64,000 nt of DNA, from positions 2,108,001 to 2,172,000 of the forward strand of contig JAPYXD010000250.1 in the NCBI GenBank assembly GCA_030998225.1, in the 5' to 3' direction. The notes under the pieces were generated by a model. It was given only the letters and a program-made list of their open reading frames with translations, did no database searches and was not told the origin of the DNA. The translations under genes were made by a program, and so were the position numbers. Numbering within the stretch: the first letter of the stretch is position 1; each line of letters begins with the position of its first letter. Below, piece after piece: positions 32,712-44,184 of this stretch. This DNA comes from Diplolepis rosae. Taxonomy: Eukaryota; Arthropoda; Insecta; Hymenoptera; Diplolepididae.

Positions 32712-33812
32712 ATGGCACACGGAAAAAATTTTTCGCTGAAAATTTAACAGACTATTCAGAGAGTCGTGGACAGAAAGTAAAATCGGAGAAAGTCTTGTAA
32801 GGTTTCAATGACTTTTAGGAAATAGTAGAAAAAAGTCGAATAACTTTTGGAAAACCAGGTAGAAGGAAAAAAGTCGTGTATTTACTATTATAAAAGTATT
32901 TTAAACACTAACTGATCTTTTCTGAGAAGTAATGAAAAGTTTCATAATCTTTGGATTCATTTGTCATAGATTTTAAAAGACTATCGAATAATTTGAAATT
33001 AAAGTAATTCAAACAAATATTTTGTAAACTGTATTCTAAAGTCCATCAGATTTTATATGCCGTCTTCTAAAATTTTCTCGACAGTCGCAAAAAGCGATGC
33101 GCAGAAACATAATTCGTAGCATCGCAAAGCAGACAATGCAGCTCGGCTTTATGTTTTTATAATAATTTTGGTTAGATTTTGAGATTACGTGTCGTTTGGT
33201 TTCGTTTGACTCTGGATTGAAGCGTGCATTGAAGAATTAGTTCCGAGTATGTGTATGTTTACCTTGATAAAGTGTATTACGTCAAATTTGAAGTTTATTA
33301 TTTTAGTTTTGCCTTCAAACTCTGAATGTGATCCAAATATTTTACACAAGTCTCCACGACATGTATCGGCTATGCGGGTTAGGGCGTGCGATTAGAATTG
33401 GGTAAGGATGCGTGCGTGCGTGCGAGCGTTCGATTCTCGGTGCTGCGAAGTGTTTATAAAAAATTGCGTTTCTGTAATGTTGTCTAGTGTTAAACATAAA
33501 AATATATAATTAACTATATAAGTGCAGGATCATATCACAGAAAATAATATTTTCCTTTTTAAAGTGTTCAACATTTTCTTCGACTGTCACTTAGACTTTC
33601 AATGCCTGGTTTAGAGAAAATGGAACCCAACCCACGGTGTTTTAAATTTTCCGCAACTGTCACTTAAACTTTCGAATTTAAGTTTTACATTTTCAGCGAT
33701 TATCTATCATATTCTTCAATAAGGAGGTTCATAATATTTAGTCGACTTTCTATCCTATCCACGAGTATTACACAAAGTCGATGACTTTTTAAGCGACAAA
33801 TTTTTTCCGTGC
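32712..33812. mobile_element. candidate TIR element, ~1.1 kb
   Basis: GCACACGGAAAAAATTTTTC (32713) and its near reverse complement ending GTGCAC at 33812 bound AT-rich sequence without a transposase frame. The GGAAAAAATTT terminus is also seen near 29.86 kb. Evidence is one 23 bp inverted repeat, so moderate. Confidence 0.5.
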
Positions 33813-34033
33813 ACCAGTTATTTCTTTCCGTGTATAAGATATTTCCTCCACTATATTCTAACGGTGCATGAATGCGATTTAATATATGTAAGCTACAAAT
33901 TTCCCATATGACTAAGTAAAAATGTAGCCGGAAAATAATTTTATTTTCAATCATACACTAAATTGCTAAAATTCAATACACCACTTGCTAGAAATCAGTG
34001 AATTACTAGCTTGGATTCAGTCAAATTTAGTAG

Positions 34034-34964
34034 TAAAGTGTGATCAAATTGGAGGTACTTTTTCCAATAGGGTTTTATTGACATGTCACGCGTGACTACT
34101 GTCAAACTAAATACACAATTTTATTCAGTTTTTATTGACATTTCATCATGGAAAGACTTACGCCTCAACAACGTTCACAAATCGTACAAATATATTACGA
34201 AAATGGACGCTCTATGAAAAGTGTTTATCGCGCGCTCAGGCCAATTTATGGTGTACATAATCGTCCTACCGAACGCACTATTCGGCATACCATCGGCAAA
34301 CTCGAGAATAATTTAACATTATTGGATGATACTCGACCGATTAGACCACGTACAACTCGAACTGTAGAGAATATTGCGGCTGTAAATGAGAGTTTTGCCG
34401 AAGACCCGGAAGAATCGATTCGGCGCCGATCTCAGCAACTTGGCCTATCTTATTGCACTACTTGGGCGATTTTTGATGCCGGAAATTGCAGCCCGTAATC
34501 TCCACGACATTTGGTTCCAACAAGACGGCGCTACATGTCATACAGCCCGTGAAACAATGGATTTACTGCGTAGTCGTTTCGGTGAGCAATTTATCTCTTG
34601 TGTCGGACCGGTGGATTGGCCTCCAAGATCGTGTGATATCACACCTTTGGACTTTTATTTGTGGGGGTATGTAAAGTCTAAATGTTTTGTGGATAAACCA
34701 GCTACTATTGAGGCATTGGAAGCCAACATTACTGAAGTTATTAGCGAGATACCGACCAAAGTCCTCGAGCGAGTCATTCAAAATTGGTGTTTACGGATGG
34801 ACGAATTGAAGCGCAGTTGCGGCCAACATTTGAAAGGGGTTATCTTTAAAAAATAAATGTCGTGAATGGTTCTACACAAAAATAAAAAAGATTGCCCTAT
34901 CAATTTGAATTTTCGTTGTTTTATTTCAATTTATAATCCTATACCTCTAAATTGATCACCCTTT
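34034..34964 (+). mobile_element. DD41D element, internally deleted, copy 4
   Basis: Ends TAAAGTGTGATCAAATTGGA and the related right end (TAAAGGGTGATCAATTTAGA reading inward), with TA at each side. At 0.93 kb it is shorter than copy 2 because the middle of the transposase is missing. A different subfamily from copies 1-3 by terminal sequence. Confidence 0.85.
34148..34856 (+). pseudogene. DD41D transposase of copy 4, two open halves in different frames
   Basis: The N-terminal half (34148-34498, MERLTPQQRSQIVQIYYENG start) has the helix-turn-helix ALRPIYGVHNRPTERTI and RRRSQQLGLSYCTTWAI. The C-terminal half (in phase from about 34498 to 34856) has WFQQDGATCHTARETMDLL, DWPPRSCDITPLDFYLWGYV and a complete tail to KGVIFKK. 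The first aspartate block between them is deleted. Neither half has an internal stop, so the deletion looks recent. Second and third aspartates are separated by 41 residues. Confidence 0.88.
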
Positions 34965-35216
34965 ATATCTTCTAAAATTCAGTGATTCCCATTTTGTGTA
35001 ATGAGATGCAGTCTAAGGTCTATCTAGCGTCTGAATAACTGCTGAGTTGCGTTTGATAGATTATTATCTAGCCAAAGATTTTACAAAAATGTTACATTTT
35101 TTTCATATAATGTTTCTTGTACTATTTGTTTATTGCATTTATATCATTTTATGTGGTGAGTAAACTTTACTTTCAATATAAACTCAATATAGACTCAATA
35201 TAAACTGGATTAAACT

Positions 35217-35752
35217 GACATCAATTTTTAATTGAATATTATCAAACAAAAATACATGTCAACGATGTTCTAAATGTTTTCGGCATTACTGAGACATAAT
35301 TATGTTACGAACGTAAAACAACTTTTCGTTATCAATTTTTTTCTCGGAAAATAGGTACCAAAATGAAAAATTTCTGATAGAAAAGTTTGAGCCTTTTTCC
35401 ATTGTTTACACTGTAATTCATAGAATTTCTTTTGCAGTTGCAATTTATATTATATTAATTTTATATTTTAGGAAAAAATTCATTATAAGTTCATACAATA
35501 CTTTTTTTCCTCAATGATTTCAAAATGGCCGATTAGACTGACATCAATTTCCAATTGAATATTATCAATCAAAAATACATGTCATCGATGTTCTCAATGT
35601 TTCCAGCATTGCTGAGGCATTATTATGTTACGAACGTAAATCAACTTTTCGTTATCAATTTTTTTCTCGGAAAATAGGTACCAAAATGAAAAATGTCTAA
35701 TATAGAAGTTTGAGCCTTTTTCCATTGTTTACACTGTAATTCATCTATTTTT
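35217..35752. repeat. ~210 bp direct duplication, offset 322 bp
   Basis: ACTGACATCAATTTTTAATT (35217) and ACTGACATCAATTTCCAATT (35539) start two copies that agree down to TTGTTTACACTGTAATTCAT (ends 35415 and 35743). Identity is about 90% by eye. No coding frame. Confidence 0.85.
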
Positions 35753-35883
35753 TTAATTTTTCGAAGTTTCAGATTTGATATAAAGCGGATCGAATTTGTG
35801 GGCGGTTCGAGACTTTTATCTACCGGTCCAAGCACTCCCGTGTTTATGTTTTCCAGGCGCTCAATTAAAAGCTAGCTGTTTTT

Positions 35884-36050
35884 ACGGATTGCACGTTTGT
35901 TTCAGAACTTACAAAAAAACGTGATTCTGGAGTATTGAGATTCACTACTTTTTGTAGAATATTTAATGGCATTGTGTTGAATATTTTTTTGAGATAGTTT
36001 ACGTTTTTTTGTAAGTTCTAAAATACACATATTATCCGTAAGAGGAGTTG
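35884..36050. mobile_element. small foldback element, ~165 bp
   Basis: TTCAGAACTTACAAAAAAACG near 35901 pairs with CGTTTTTTTGTAAGTTCTAA near 36006, and ACGGAT/ATCCGT mark the outer ends. The interior is only about 85 bp. Confidence 0.65.
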
Positions 36051-36246
36051 GCTTGTAATTATTTAAACTTTTCTGTTAATTACACAAATATTTGTGTTTA
36101 AGTTAATTTAACGGAACCAGTTGTCGAGTCATTGGATGTACTTTTCATATAATAGCGAATTATAATGCAAATATAAAATATAGTAATATTATAGTATGTC
36201 TTAGTTTAAATTAGGTATGTTTAACGTCCAATTGTTAATAATTATT

Positions 36247-36935
36247 AAGAAAAGAACGGGTACAATTCGGACATTTATTTTCAGATCTTTCAAAAATTTT
36301 TGCCAACATTTCGCTTCCACTCCAGAAGCATCATCAGGGCATACAAAATTCAGCCATAAATTACATTACATGGCATTTTTTTGAATATAATGATCAAGTG
36401 AAAACATGACAGTCAATGGTAAAAATCATTAAAATAATAAAAACGTCATAATTAAATAAAAACTTTAGTAACGTCAATTTCCCACATTCCATTAGAATTT
36501 AAATTTACAAGAAGAAAAGACATATTGTCTAGTCGATAAGAGATATTATCGACATAATATCTCTTATCGACTAGACAATATGTCTTTTCTTCTTGTAAAT
36601 TTAAATTCTAATTGAATGTGGGAAATTGACGTTACTAAAGTTTTTATTTAATTATGACGTTTTTATTATTTTAATGGTAATTATTAATTTCTTCAATTAC
36701 ATTATTTCGGATCATGTTTTTCAGTTTTTCATATTTTTTATAACAAAGTTTTATATTTTAATTTGTCATGTATGTATTCACTTGATCATTATATTCCAAA
36801 AAATTCCATGTAATATAATTTATGGCTGAATTTTGTATGCCCTGATGATGCTTCTGGAGTGGAAGCGAAACGTTGGCAAAAATTTTTGAAAGATCTGAAA
36901 ATAAATGTCCGAATTGTACCCGTTCTTTTCTTCAT
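36247..36935. mobile_element. long palindromic foldback element with hammerhead-like core in each arm
   Basis: The whole element is an inverted repeat centred at about 36551 with a 4-base spacer (CGAC). The inner arms (36412-36690) are nearly perfect. The outer arms (36247-36412 and 36768-36935) are also matched, with ~80 bp missing from the left arm. In the right arm CTGATGA (36842-36848), a 5 bp stem with 7-base loop (36850-36866) and GAAAC (36867-36871) resemble a hammerhead ribozyme core. The left arm has the mutated GAAAT. Confidence 0.85.
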
Positions 36936-37079
36936 AAATGTCTTAATTTGTTTTGTGTTTACATAAAAAATATTCCACGCTGTAAAAGAAGTTCTTTTTT
37001 CCCGATTAAATATATTCAATGATATCTCACAAAAATCTGATTTTAAGACGCCATTTGCTTTTTTTCCCCACATGACTTA

Positions 37080-38265
37080 TCTGTGATTTTTATTTCATAA
37101 GTAGTGTATTTTTCGAGCGTCTTAATGTCATGAAAGTATTACCGTACTATGTAAAGTAAATAAAAATTCCTACAAATAACTTTAATTAAAAATTACTTAT
37201 GGTGGAAGGGTCGGGTATCTCCATGAAAGGTGACAGGTCAGGAACATTAACATTTTTATTTTAATCTTCTTCAGCTTTGAAGAGGGTGCTTGGCTTATTG
37301 GGTGGTTGGCTTATTAATTTTAATGTTTTAGAAAATAAATACGAAAGAGGACAAAAGAAAGATAGAGAAGAATGGGGTTTCGGAAGATCGCCTTCTTTTT
37401 TCTTCACAACTTTTTTGTTGGGTTTTCATAATCGTTCGCTTTAAACTTTTTTTCGTTAAAAGTTGGTCATACTGATATTTTGTGGGTTCGAATAGTTTAG
37501 AATCCTTGAAATTTTGAAATAACTTTCAATTGTTTAACAGAAATACTTAGTATTTTTCAAAATTAATGATCGGTAAATTATGTCACATTTTCGTCAAGCT
37601 CCAATTATCAATTTTCTACCTTGGAAGATAAGGTTTGCGCATTTGTTGAATTGGCACCATTTTCAGATTTTATTGATCATGATAGAGCGTGTCTTGTCTT
37701 GGTTAGGTGTAGTAAAAATGTGCAGTGGCAAAGTTAACGTATATTTTTGTTATTAGATTATATATAAAAAAAGCCAATAACTACAATAAGTATAATAGTT
37801 ATTAGTTATTGATATAAATTTATTATAAGAACTTATTTTAAAATTTTATTTCAAAAGAAAGAAATTAGCAATATGTCACAAGTTACTACATAGAGAACTC
37901 GAACAATGGTTCCAAAAAATCGTACAATTGGCTTCAGTGACTTGAGAATGGGGTTTTTCATAACTTTAACTTTGATGCATTATTTCATTATGCAGTGTAC
38001 ATTTTTGGACAAAATTGTATAAAGAATCGAAAGCTTCATCAATTTCATTTCCAAAAAGACAGTTGTTAACTACTTAGTTGTTCTATTTTGGAAGAGTGAT
38101 AATGTCAATATTGTCGAGTAAACCTATTTTTCGACAATTGGCTGTTCCATCCTTTGCCTATTGAGTTGATTTTCCGTCGATAATTCAACTTCTTCTTCTA
38201 ACTTGAAATTTCTAGAGGGTTGTCGGTTAATCCCATGTTAGTATTTTTCGAAAAATTCTAGGAAT
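37080..38265. other. AT-rich sequence, nothing recognised
   Basis: No frame of note, no repeat and no RNA gene that I can see. Confidence 0.45.
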
Positions 38266-38269
38266 CTGA

Positions 38270-39078
38270 TTGTAATAACCCGGAAGCATGAAAGAGTTTT
38301 TAGGTTCGACTTGCCTTTCACTTTCCATGAGCTCAATGCCAAGCTCGCGGTGATAAGGATAGTGTTACTGAACTGATGTGTGTTAGGCCTTTCGATTTTT
38401 ATAGCGAAAAAATTTACTGATTATAACGGGTAGGTATACTGCGGCGATTAGCGTACCTTGACACATGGTATACTTTGACGAGGTTTATTAGCAGTGGTGA
38501 ATCGTATACGTTGAAGATCCTCATGTAGTGATGAAATTCATTTATTGGTATATGTGTATAACTATGAACCTTCTCCTTAAGTTGATCGTTTCATTACCCA
38601 GCTAGCTACGCTTGCTCGAGCAAAAAGTTTCTTGGAAACGATTTCCGTTGCTTTGCCGTAACGTTGATAGCAATACATTACTGAATCGTTGCTTTCTCTA
38701 CATTTCTAGGAAACGATTGATCAAACGATTCAAAATCTGAAAAAGTTTCCATCCAGTTGCTGTTTCTTTTTCCGCATTTTCCATCATAGGTCTAAACTAA
38801 CAGCAAATATAAGGAAAAAATTTCCTTCCGATTTCCTTTGATTGTTAACAGAACAACTTGCGAGCAAACGAAGTAACTGAGGTGGAAGCCACTTGATGTC
38901 AATATGACAGAAATGTTTAGCAATCTTTTCAGTCAAGCAAACCACAACCTGTGGGCAACTTTACTAGTCGCGTCAACTAACTTTGGTATTATATCGATAT
39001 ATAGTAATATTGCCTTGATCGTCCCATTGATTTGTTGATCTTCCTAAAATTTACGTCGGCTCAGTCGCGGCATGTAAC
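38270..39078 (-). mobile_element. LTR (family L1), copy 3
   Basis: The right end GGCATGTAACA (39068-39078) and internal blocks (TTGCCTTGATC, CAAGCTCGCGGT, TTTATAGCG) match the LTRs at 20.6 and 27.2 kb. The left end may be TGTAATAACCCGG near 38270. A segment near 38590-38950 is absent from the other copies. The minus-strand TATA box lies near 38400. Confidence 0.6.
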
Positions 39079-39144
39079 ACTGTGATGATTTGAAAAATTT
39101 CAGCATTTAATTTTTTTAAAACAAATATTAATGAAATAGACTAG

Positions 39145-39390
39145 TTATGAGGTTAAATCCCTGCTTTGATAGTACATTCTTTTGACACCAGGTGGCGTGT
39201 TTGACTTAAGTAGTTCCCAATACTCTGATCTTAATTTAGTTTCGGTTGAAGTATTAAAGAAAAATTTCATTTGAAGTTGGTCTAGAAGCGTATAATCGAA
39301 ATAGTAATTTTTAAATATGTTTCTATTACACAATTGATGTGCCTGATACATATGCTTACGTTCAAAAACAAAATTTCCCAAACATTGCAT
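39145..39390 (-). CDS. unrecognised 81-residue ORF
   Basis: Starts MQCLGNFVFERKHMYQAHQL and ends SNTPPGVKRMYYQSRDLTS. The composition is protein-like with four cysteine or histidine-rich positions near the start, but no known motif. It could be an exon or a transposon fragment. Confidence 0.25.
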   Translation of the reverse strand: MQCLGNFVFERKHMYQAHQLCNRNIFKNYYFDYTLLDQLQMKFFFNTSTETKLRSEYWELLKSNTPPGVKRMYYQSRDLTS

Positions 39391-39708
39391 CTTTAAAATT
39401 CCAAAATAATTTTTTTAGAACTCACGGGTCAACGATCAGCTCCACAAGTGCAGTCTAAAATCGCAGCAAAAGGAACTTTCAAAATTTCTGCGCGAAGTAT
39501 CACTGAAAGTAGCAATCCTAGTTCAACCAGCAAGTAAAAATTTTTGTATTGGGAATATTGCTTGACAAAAAACGAAAATGTTAGAAATTTCTGCAATTTC
39601 TTGTTCTACTTTGTATCCTATCGAAAAATATCAGCGTTACATTCAAGGTGAGGAAGATCGAGTAATTATCCGTGATATCATCAATTCTCACCTCTAATAA
39701 TGATTATA

Positions 39709-40868
39709 CAGGGTGAGGCACTTCAAATGTTACTGAGCGATAGCACTCAAACTATTGATCATATCCAAAAATGTTTCACACAAAAGTTTCAGTGTTCGAG
39801 AAGGTCGTCATACTGGACCACCCTATTTTTTATCAGTGGAGGCGCTGAAGCTACGTCAAGGTCAACTCCACTTTTTTAAATTGAACCATGTGTTTTTCTT
39901 TCGATGACATTATTACCGATTTTAAGACGAATTCAGCGACCTACAATACAAGGTCATTCTAGTCACGCAAAGTATGAAAATAGTCGAAAAATCGAAACAT
40001 TCGGAATAATCACTTTCAAAGGATCCACTAACTTACAGAAGATGCTCGAAGTGATGACCCTCGACTTGCAAGAATTCGTTGATTCGCTGGTGAAAAGACC
40101 GTCTAACTTCAGCCAACATTTGTGGTGTAATTTCGGTACATGCTCGATGTATTCGTTCTTTCATGTCGTCAGGCGTGGTAGGTGTTACCGCCATTAAGTG
40201 TTCTTTGACAAAAGCCCATAAAAAGTAATCTGATGATGTTAGATCTGGCGAAGGAGGTGGCCAAGCTACAGAGCCGCCTCATCCTATCCACTTTTCGTCA
40301 AAAATCTCATACACCACTTGTCTTGAACACAGAGCATAATGGGGTGGTGCACCGTCGTGTTACATCCACATGTTCATACGAACATGCAAAGGTACGTCTT
40401 CGATTAATTGAGGCAGTACGTTTGGCAGAAAGTTTGCGTAAACTTGCCCAGTCAAGCGACCTTCAAAAAAATATGCACCAATGACGTGATCGCCGACAAT
40501 GCCGCACCAACAATTAACGGACCACGGAAGTTGAAATGGTACAGTTCTCATTCATCGAGGATTCTCATTTGCCCAATAATGCATATTATGCCTATTCACA
40601 TTTCACGTATTTGCAAAGTTAGCTTCATCAGCAAAAAGTGCACGACTCAAAAATGAGACATCTATGCGCATTTTGCTACGAATCCAATTTATCCATTTAA
40701 AAAAGTGGAGCTAACCTTGACGTAGCTTCAGCGCCTCCACCGATAAAAAAATAGGGTGGTCCAGTATGACGGCCTTCTCGAACACTGAAACTTTTGTCTG
40801 AAACATTTTTGGATACGATCAATAGTTTGAGTGATATCGCTCTGTAACACTTTATGTGCCACACCCTG
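39709..40868 (-). mobile_element. long-TIR DD41D element
   Basis: The ends start CAGGGTG and are flanked by TA (39707-39708 and 40869-40870). The TIRs extend about 165 bp (39709-39880 and 40697-40868), far longer than in the other mariner relatives here. They enclose a transposase fragment whose N-terminus is missing. Confidence 0.88.
39885..40690 (-). pseudogene. DD41D-type transposase, second lineage, N-terminally truncated
   Basis: Minus-strand reading gives RALFADEANFAN (first aspartate), WCGIVGDHVIGAYFFEG, then HDGAPPHYAL after a stop replacing the residue before it, WPPPSPDLTSSDYFLWAFV (third aspartate 41 residues after the second) and the tail EVRRSFHQRINEFLQ. There are three or more stops in frame. 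It differs from the 22-34 kb copies in motif wording (HDGAPPHY against QDGATCHT), so it is a separate lineage. Confidence 0.82.
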
Positions 40869-40906
40869 TATAATAATATTCTAATTTTGAATCTCTTTCT
40901 CCAAAA

Positions 40907-41170
40907 GGTACAACTTGGTCTGAATCATTATGCTGACAAAGACGTTCTCGATGAAACGGAAAAACGACTCGAAATTTGTGAAGGTTTTATCTTCAATATT
41001 TTGGGCCACAAAAACTCTAAAACAAATGTGCCAAGACAAGTCTAAAGTGAAGTGAAGAAAAAATATGACAGTCGTTTAGGAAATCATGGCAGAAAAAAGC
41101 TGACACCTGAAAATCTTGGGCTCATACCAGGTACCGTATGATTATTTGAGCTTAATACAAAGCTGGTTTT
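40907..41170 (+). pseudogene. exon-like unidentified coding segment
   Basis: After a pyrimidine-rich TCTTTCTCCAAAAG, a frame of about 85 codons reads QLGLNHYADKDVLDETEKRL, then FIFNILGHKNSKTNVPRQV, a stop (TAA at 41043), then KKYDSRLGNHGRKKLTPENL in the same phase, ending near CAGGTACCG, a donor-like site. The composition is unlike the transposon frames around it. I cannot name the family. One stop suggests a decayed exon. Confidence 0.3.
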
Positions 41171-41379
41171 CAAGATTTAGGTGAAAAAAAATTATAACTC
41201 ATGACTTCTTTTTTAGTATACACGCAAAAAAAGTTGATGCCATATTCTAATCTAGACTTATAACAAAGAGTGCTATTTTGGAGTGTCCGATTTGCGCTCA
41301 AAAAGGACATTTAGCACTTTATGCCATTTCTCTAAGGAAAATTTCAGAATGAAAAAGTACTATTTTACATTCTATTCAT

Positions 41380-41900
41380 CGAAAAATCAAAAGTTTACCA
41401 ATAGTGCTTGTTTTCTAGAAGGAGTTGGTTTTTGATCTTTTGAAGTAGAAGGCTTGGGGAGGCTTAACTCTATAAGTGAATCCTCTTCTAGATTAGATTG
41501 TAGGTTTATTTTTGATGTCAGAAGTCGAAGCTTTTGATAAAGATTTTCAGCTAGGTTCTACTTCGTTATTTGCTTGACGAGTAAGCATTAGTAGCAACCT
41601 GAACAGCTGTTTTTCTCATCTATTTCATCTGTGGAATTTTTTTAAATCGAGTTTCTAGATAGAACATCAGCATTAGTGTTCAATTTACCTGGCTTGTACT
41701 TAAAGTTCTATTCATAAACCCTTAATTTTAATCTCGAGCAAATCAATCTTTAATCCAGATCCTTTTCAAGAGTGTCTAAATCGGTAAGGACGCGTATAAT
41801 AAGATACTTCACCCGCAGTGTGTATTTTTTGTTGTTATAAATGAGGCGAGCTTTGAGGTTCACCTGGTGAATAAATATTGTCAGGAGATTCTCGAATTAT
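41380..41900 (-). pseudogene. Ty3/gypsy RNase H end and linker (element E)
   Basis: Minus-strand frames contain RVLTDLDTLEKDLD, CSRLKLRVYE and then YKPGKLNTNADVLSRN, the conserved end of gypsy RNase H (x-x-G-K-x-N-x-x-A-D-x-L-S-R). An acidic linker follows (SNLEEDSLIELSLPKPSTSK). The neighbour at 63.5 kb shares wording, so both come from related elements. RT and integrase are not seen. Confidence 0.75.
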
Positions 41901-42765
41901 TTTTAGTATATGTTCTTGTGTTATGTCAAAATGATTCCGTATTATGGAAAGTAACGATAGAATCTATAATTTTTTTAATGAATTTTGCCTAAGGTCGGAT
42001 AAAAGGTTTCATCCCGCATTAAGGGTAATAATATCTGTTCCGAGTTCTGATATTTACCTTTTAGAACTGCTTGAGCCCCTGATTTCTGTAGGGTAATTCG
42101 ATCGTATTATAGAATTCGCTGATATTTTCGTTGCGATACATTTTGAAAGTAGAAATCTCATGTAAATATTACGAGTGGGTTTTATAAAGGACGAAGCGCT
42201 TTTAAAGGATTTAATTCATTCGTTTATATTAGAAATCGCACTGATCTTCGCTTATAGTCTGACTTTCGAAATTCGTACGTACGCTTGATTATCCGTTTAG
42301 TATGTATTGTTATTTTTTGTATATTTTTTATATTCATATACATATAACATAAGGAGCCCAAAATTTGACATTAACAAGACTGGCATTATGTACACTTCAA
42401 CAAGGCTACATTTAACAATTTAAGACCAGCGTGTCCGATAAAAAGTAATGTAAGTCGAAAAACGCCATCAACATTTTAGGCCTAACTAGGGAATCTGCCC
42501 AGCTACGTGCTGAATTTTTCTGAATCTAGTGGGACTAAATCTTACTAACACAAGCGTGCCTGCTCGTGAAAAAATCCTTGGAAACATCAGGACTGTGCTG
42601 CCAAAATTACTACCATATATGTGGCCATATGCTGTCCAGTTTTGCGGCCGGCAGTATGAGAAAAAAAATCTTATTTAAAAAAATAAGGGTCCAAGAAATC
42701 GAGTCAAAATGGGGTGACAATAATCACAATAAACTTGAAAGCGAAAACTTAAAATAAATAACGAT
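41900..42765. other. no recognised gene
   Basis: Probably further decayed retroelement sequence, but no motif is readable. Confidence 0.35.
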
Positions 42766-42769
42766 ATGG

Positions 42770-43100
42770 GAGAAATAACACAGCCCGTGAGGTAACTCGT
42801 AAAGCGGTGGATATTTTTCATCCTCAGAAAGTTTATGAACTGGACAAAGTGGTAGATTCCTCAAGGCAAAGGCTGCGCGTTTTGTCTGCAAAAATACTGC
42901 GAGACAAGAGAGCTGGTGCAAGAGAAGAGAAAAACGAGTCCTTTGAATAGGATGAAACACAATTCTACCGTAAATTTGGTGGAGCACAATTGAGCGGTAA
43001 AAAAGTTTGAAGTTCTTTAACCCGAAGACATGGCGAATCAGTGGTCAGGTATCTGTGGTGAAACGAACAAGAGCATTTTGAAAGCATCGTAGTTCAATCT
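42770..43100 (+). pseudogene. possible LINE (R4/R2-like) pre-RT fragment
   Basis: The plus-strand frame reads ELDKVVDSSRQRLRVLSAKI, then ETQFYRKFGGA after a stop. A basic helical stretch followed by FYR-x-x-G resembles the region before RT in R4-type non-LTR elements. Weak evidence; an opposing minus-strand open frame (42724-42987) is unassigned. Confidence 0.3.
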
Positions 43101-43866
43101 CGAAAAGCATTGAGTATCCAGCGTCTATAAAATGAAGTTTACTGACGTCACAGCCTCTAATATTGTGACGCGTCCATTTTTAAAGAAGGGAAATTGCCAT
43201 AATGGTAATATGAATAGATTCTTCAAACAGTGCACTAGACTGTGCATTATGAATTTATGGCCAGGAATTAACAAAAGTGGACTTCCAAACCAAATGCCTG
43301 GGCGCCAGTTCATTACAGGACACTTAGAACAAACTTACGATACGAGACGATAAACGAAAAGATAGCGATAAAGATAACAATAAAGTCACCCTAGAGTTAA
43401 TTCCTCCAATTCGGCATTCTCAGCCTTAGCGGTAGAGAGAGGTGGTTTGATAGGAAATTGGCAATGACCCAGTAAATTAAAATAAATTCACGATATTTAT
43501 TATTACAAATACAATCCTGATGAAAACCTTAGCCGATATATTTTACAAAACAAGAAAAACAGGGAGGAAACAGAGTCGTAGGTACAGAAACAAAGTAGAC
43601 ATTCCTTTAAGAAGGCTCTCGACTATTTTCTTTAGGGTTAAATAAAGAGCAACGTATACTCAACGCAACCCCAAAGCTTAGACGAATTGCAGAATCGAAT
43701 TCTGCAAGAGGCTACTTTGATTGATAGGGAGATGATTCGTAATGCTGTAACTCATTTTTACAATCGCATAGCTTTTTGTCAAGAAGCTCAAGGTTTTCAG
43801 CTCGAACATTTTCATTGAAGCGTGAGAGGAAAGGGGACTCACGCTAATCAAGCATCCCAAAACGTG
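43100..43866. other. no recognised gene
   Basis: Opposed short frames at 43125-43353 have no domain. Confidence 0.35.
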
Positions 43867-43867
43867 A

Positions 43868-44184
43868 GACCTCTTGGAAAACTTTGTTAATTTCAAATAA
43901 CCTTTATCTGACCTGGAACGTTACAATTGACCTATGACTTTGGTACGTGCTTGAACGTAGTATTTTTCGCTCTATCGATTGCAGATGTGAAAAAAGGGGG
44001 TTTCTATTTTAAAAAAACAAATTTAACCTTCAAAAAACCGTGAAGGTCAACTTCAAGGTCAAAATGAAGGTCACCATTAAATTCCTCGTTGAAATTTACT
44101 TCAGGAATGACCTGCACTTTTTTGAAAAATATTTTACCTGAAGAAATATCCAACCTTCCCGGGACTTTTTAGACACCCTGTATA
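43868..44184. mobile_element. second copy of the AGGTCA-rich element (single repeat unit)
   Basis: Inverted relative to 18499-19268 and ending TCCCGGGACTTTTTAGACAC at 44160-44184. It carries one repeat unit, including three AGGTCA half-sites spaced 12 bases apart (44045-44076). The left side is truncated at about 43868. Confidence 0.8.

Noticed and set aside
36842..36880. Functional hammerhead ribozyme call
   Set aside because: Core bases and stem II fit, but I found no convincing stem I pairing on either side, so it is kept only as a hammerhead-like motif.
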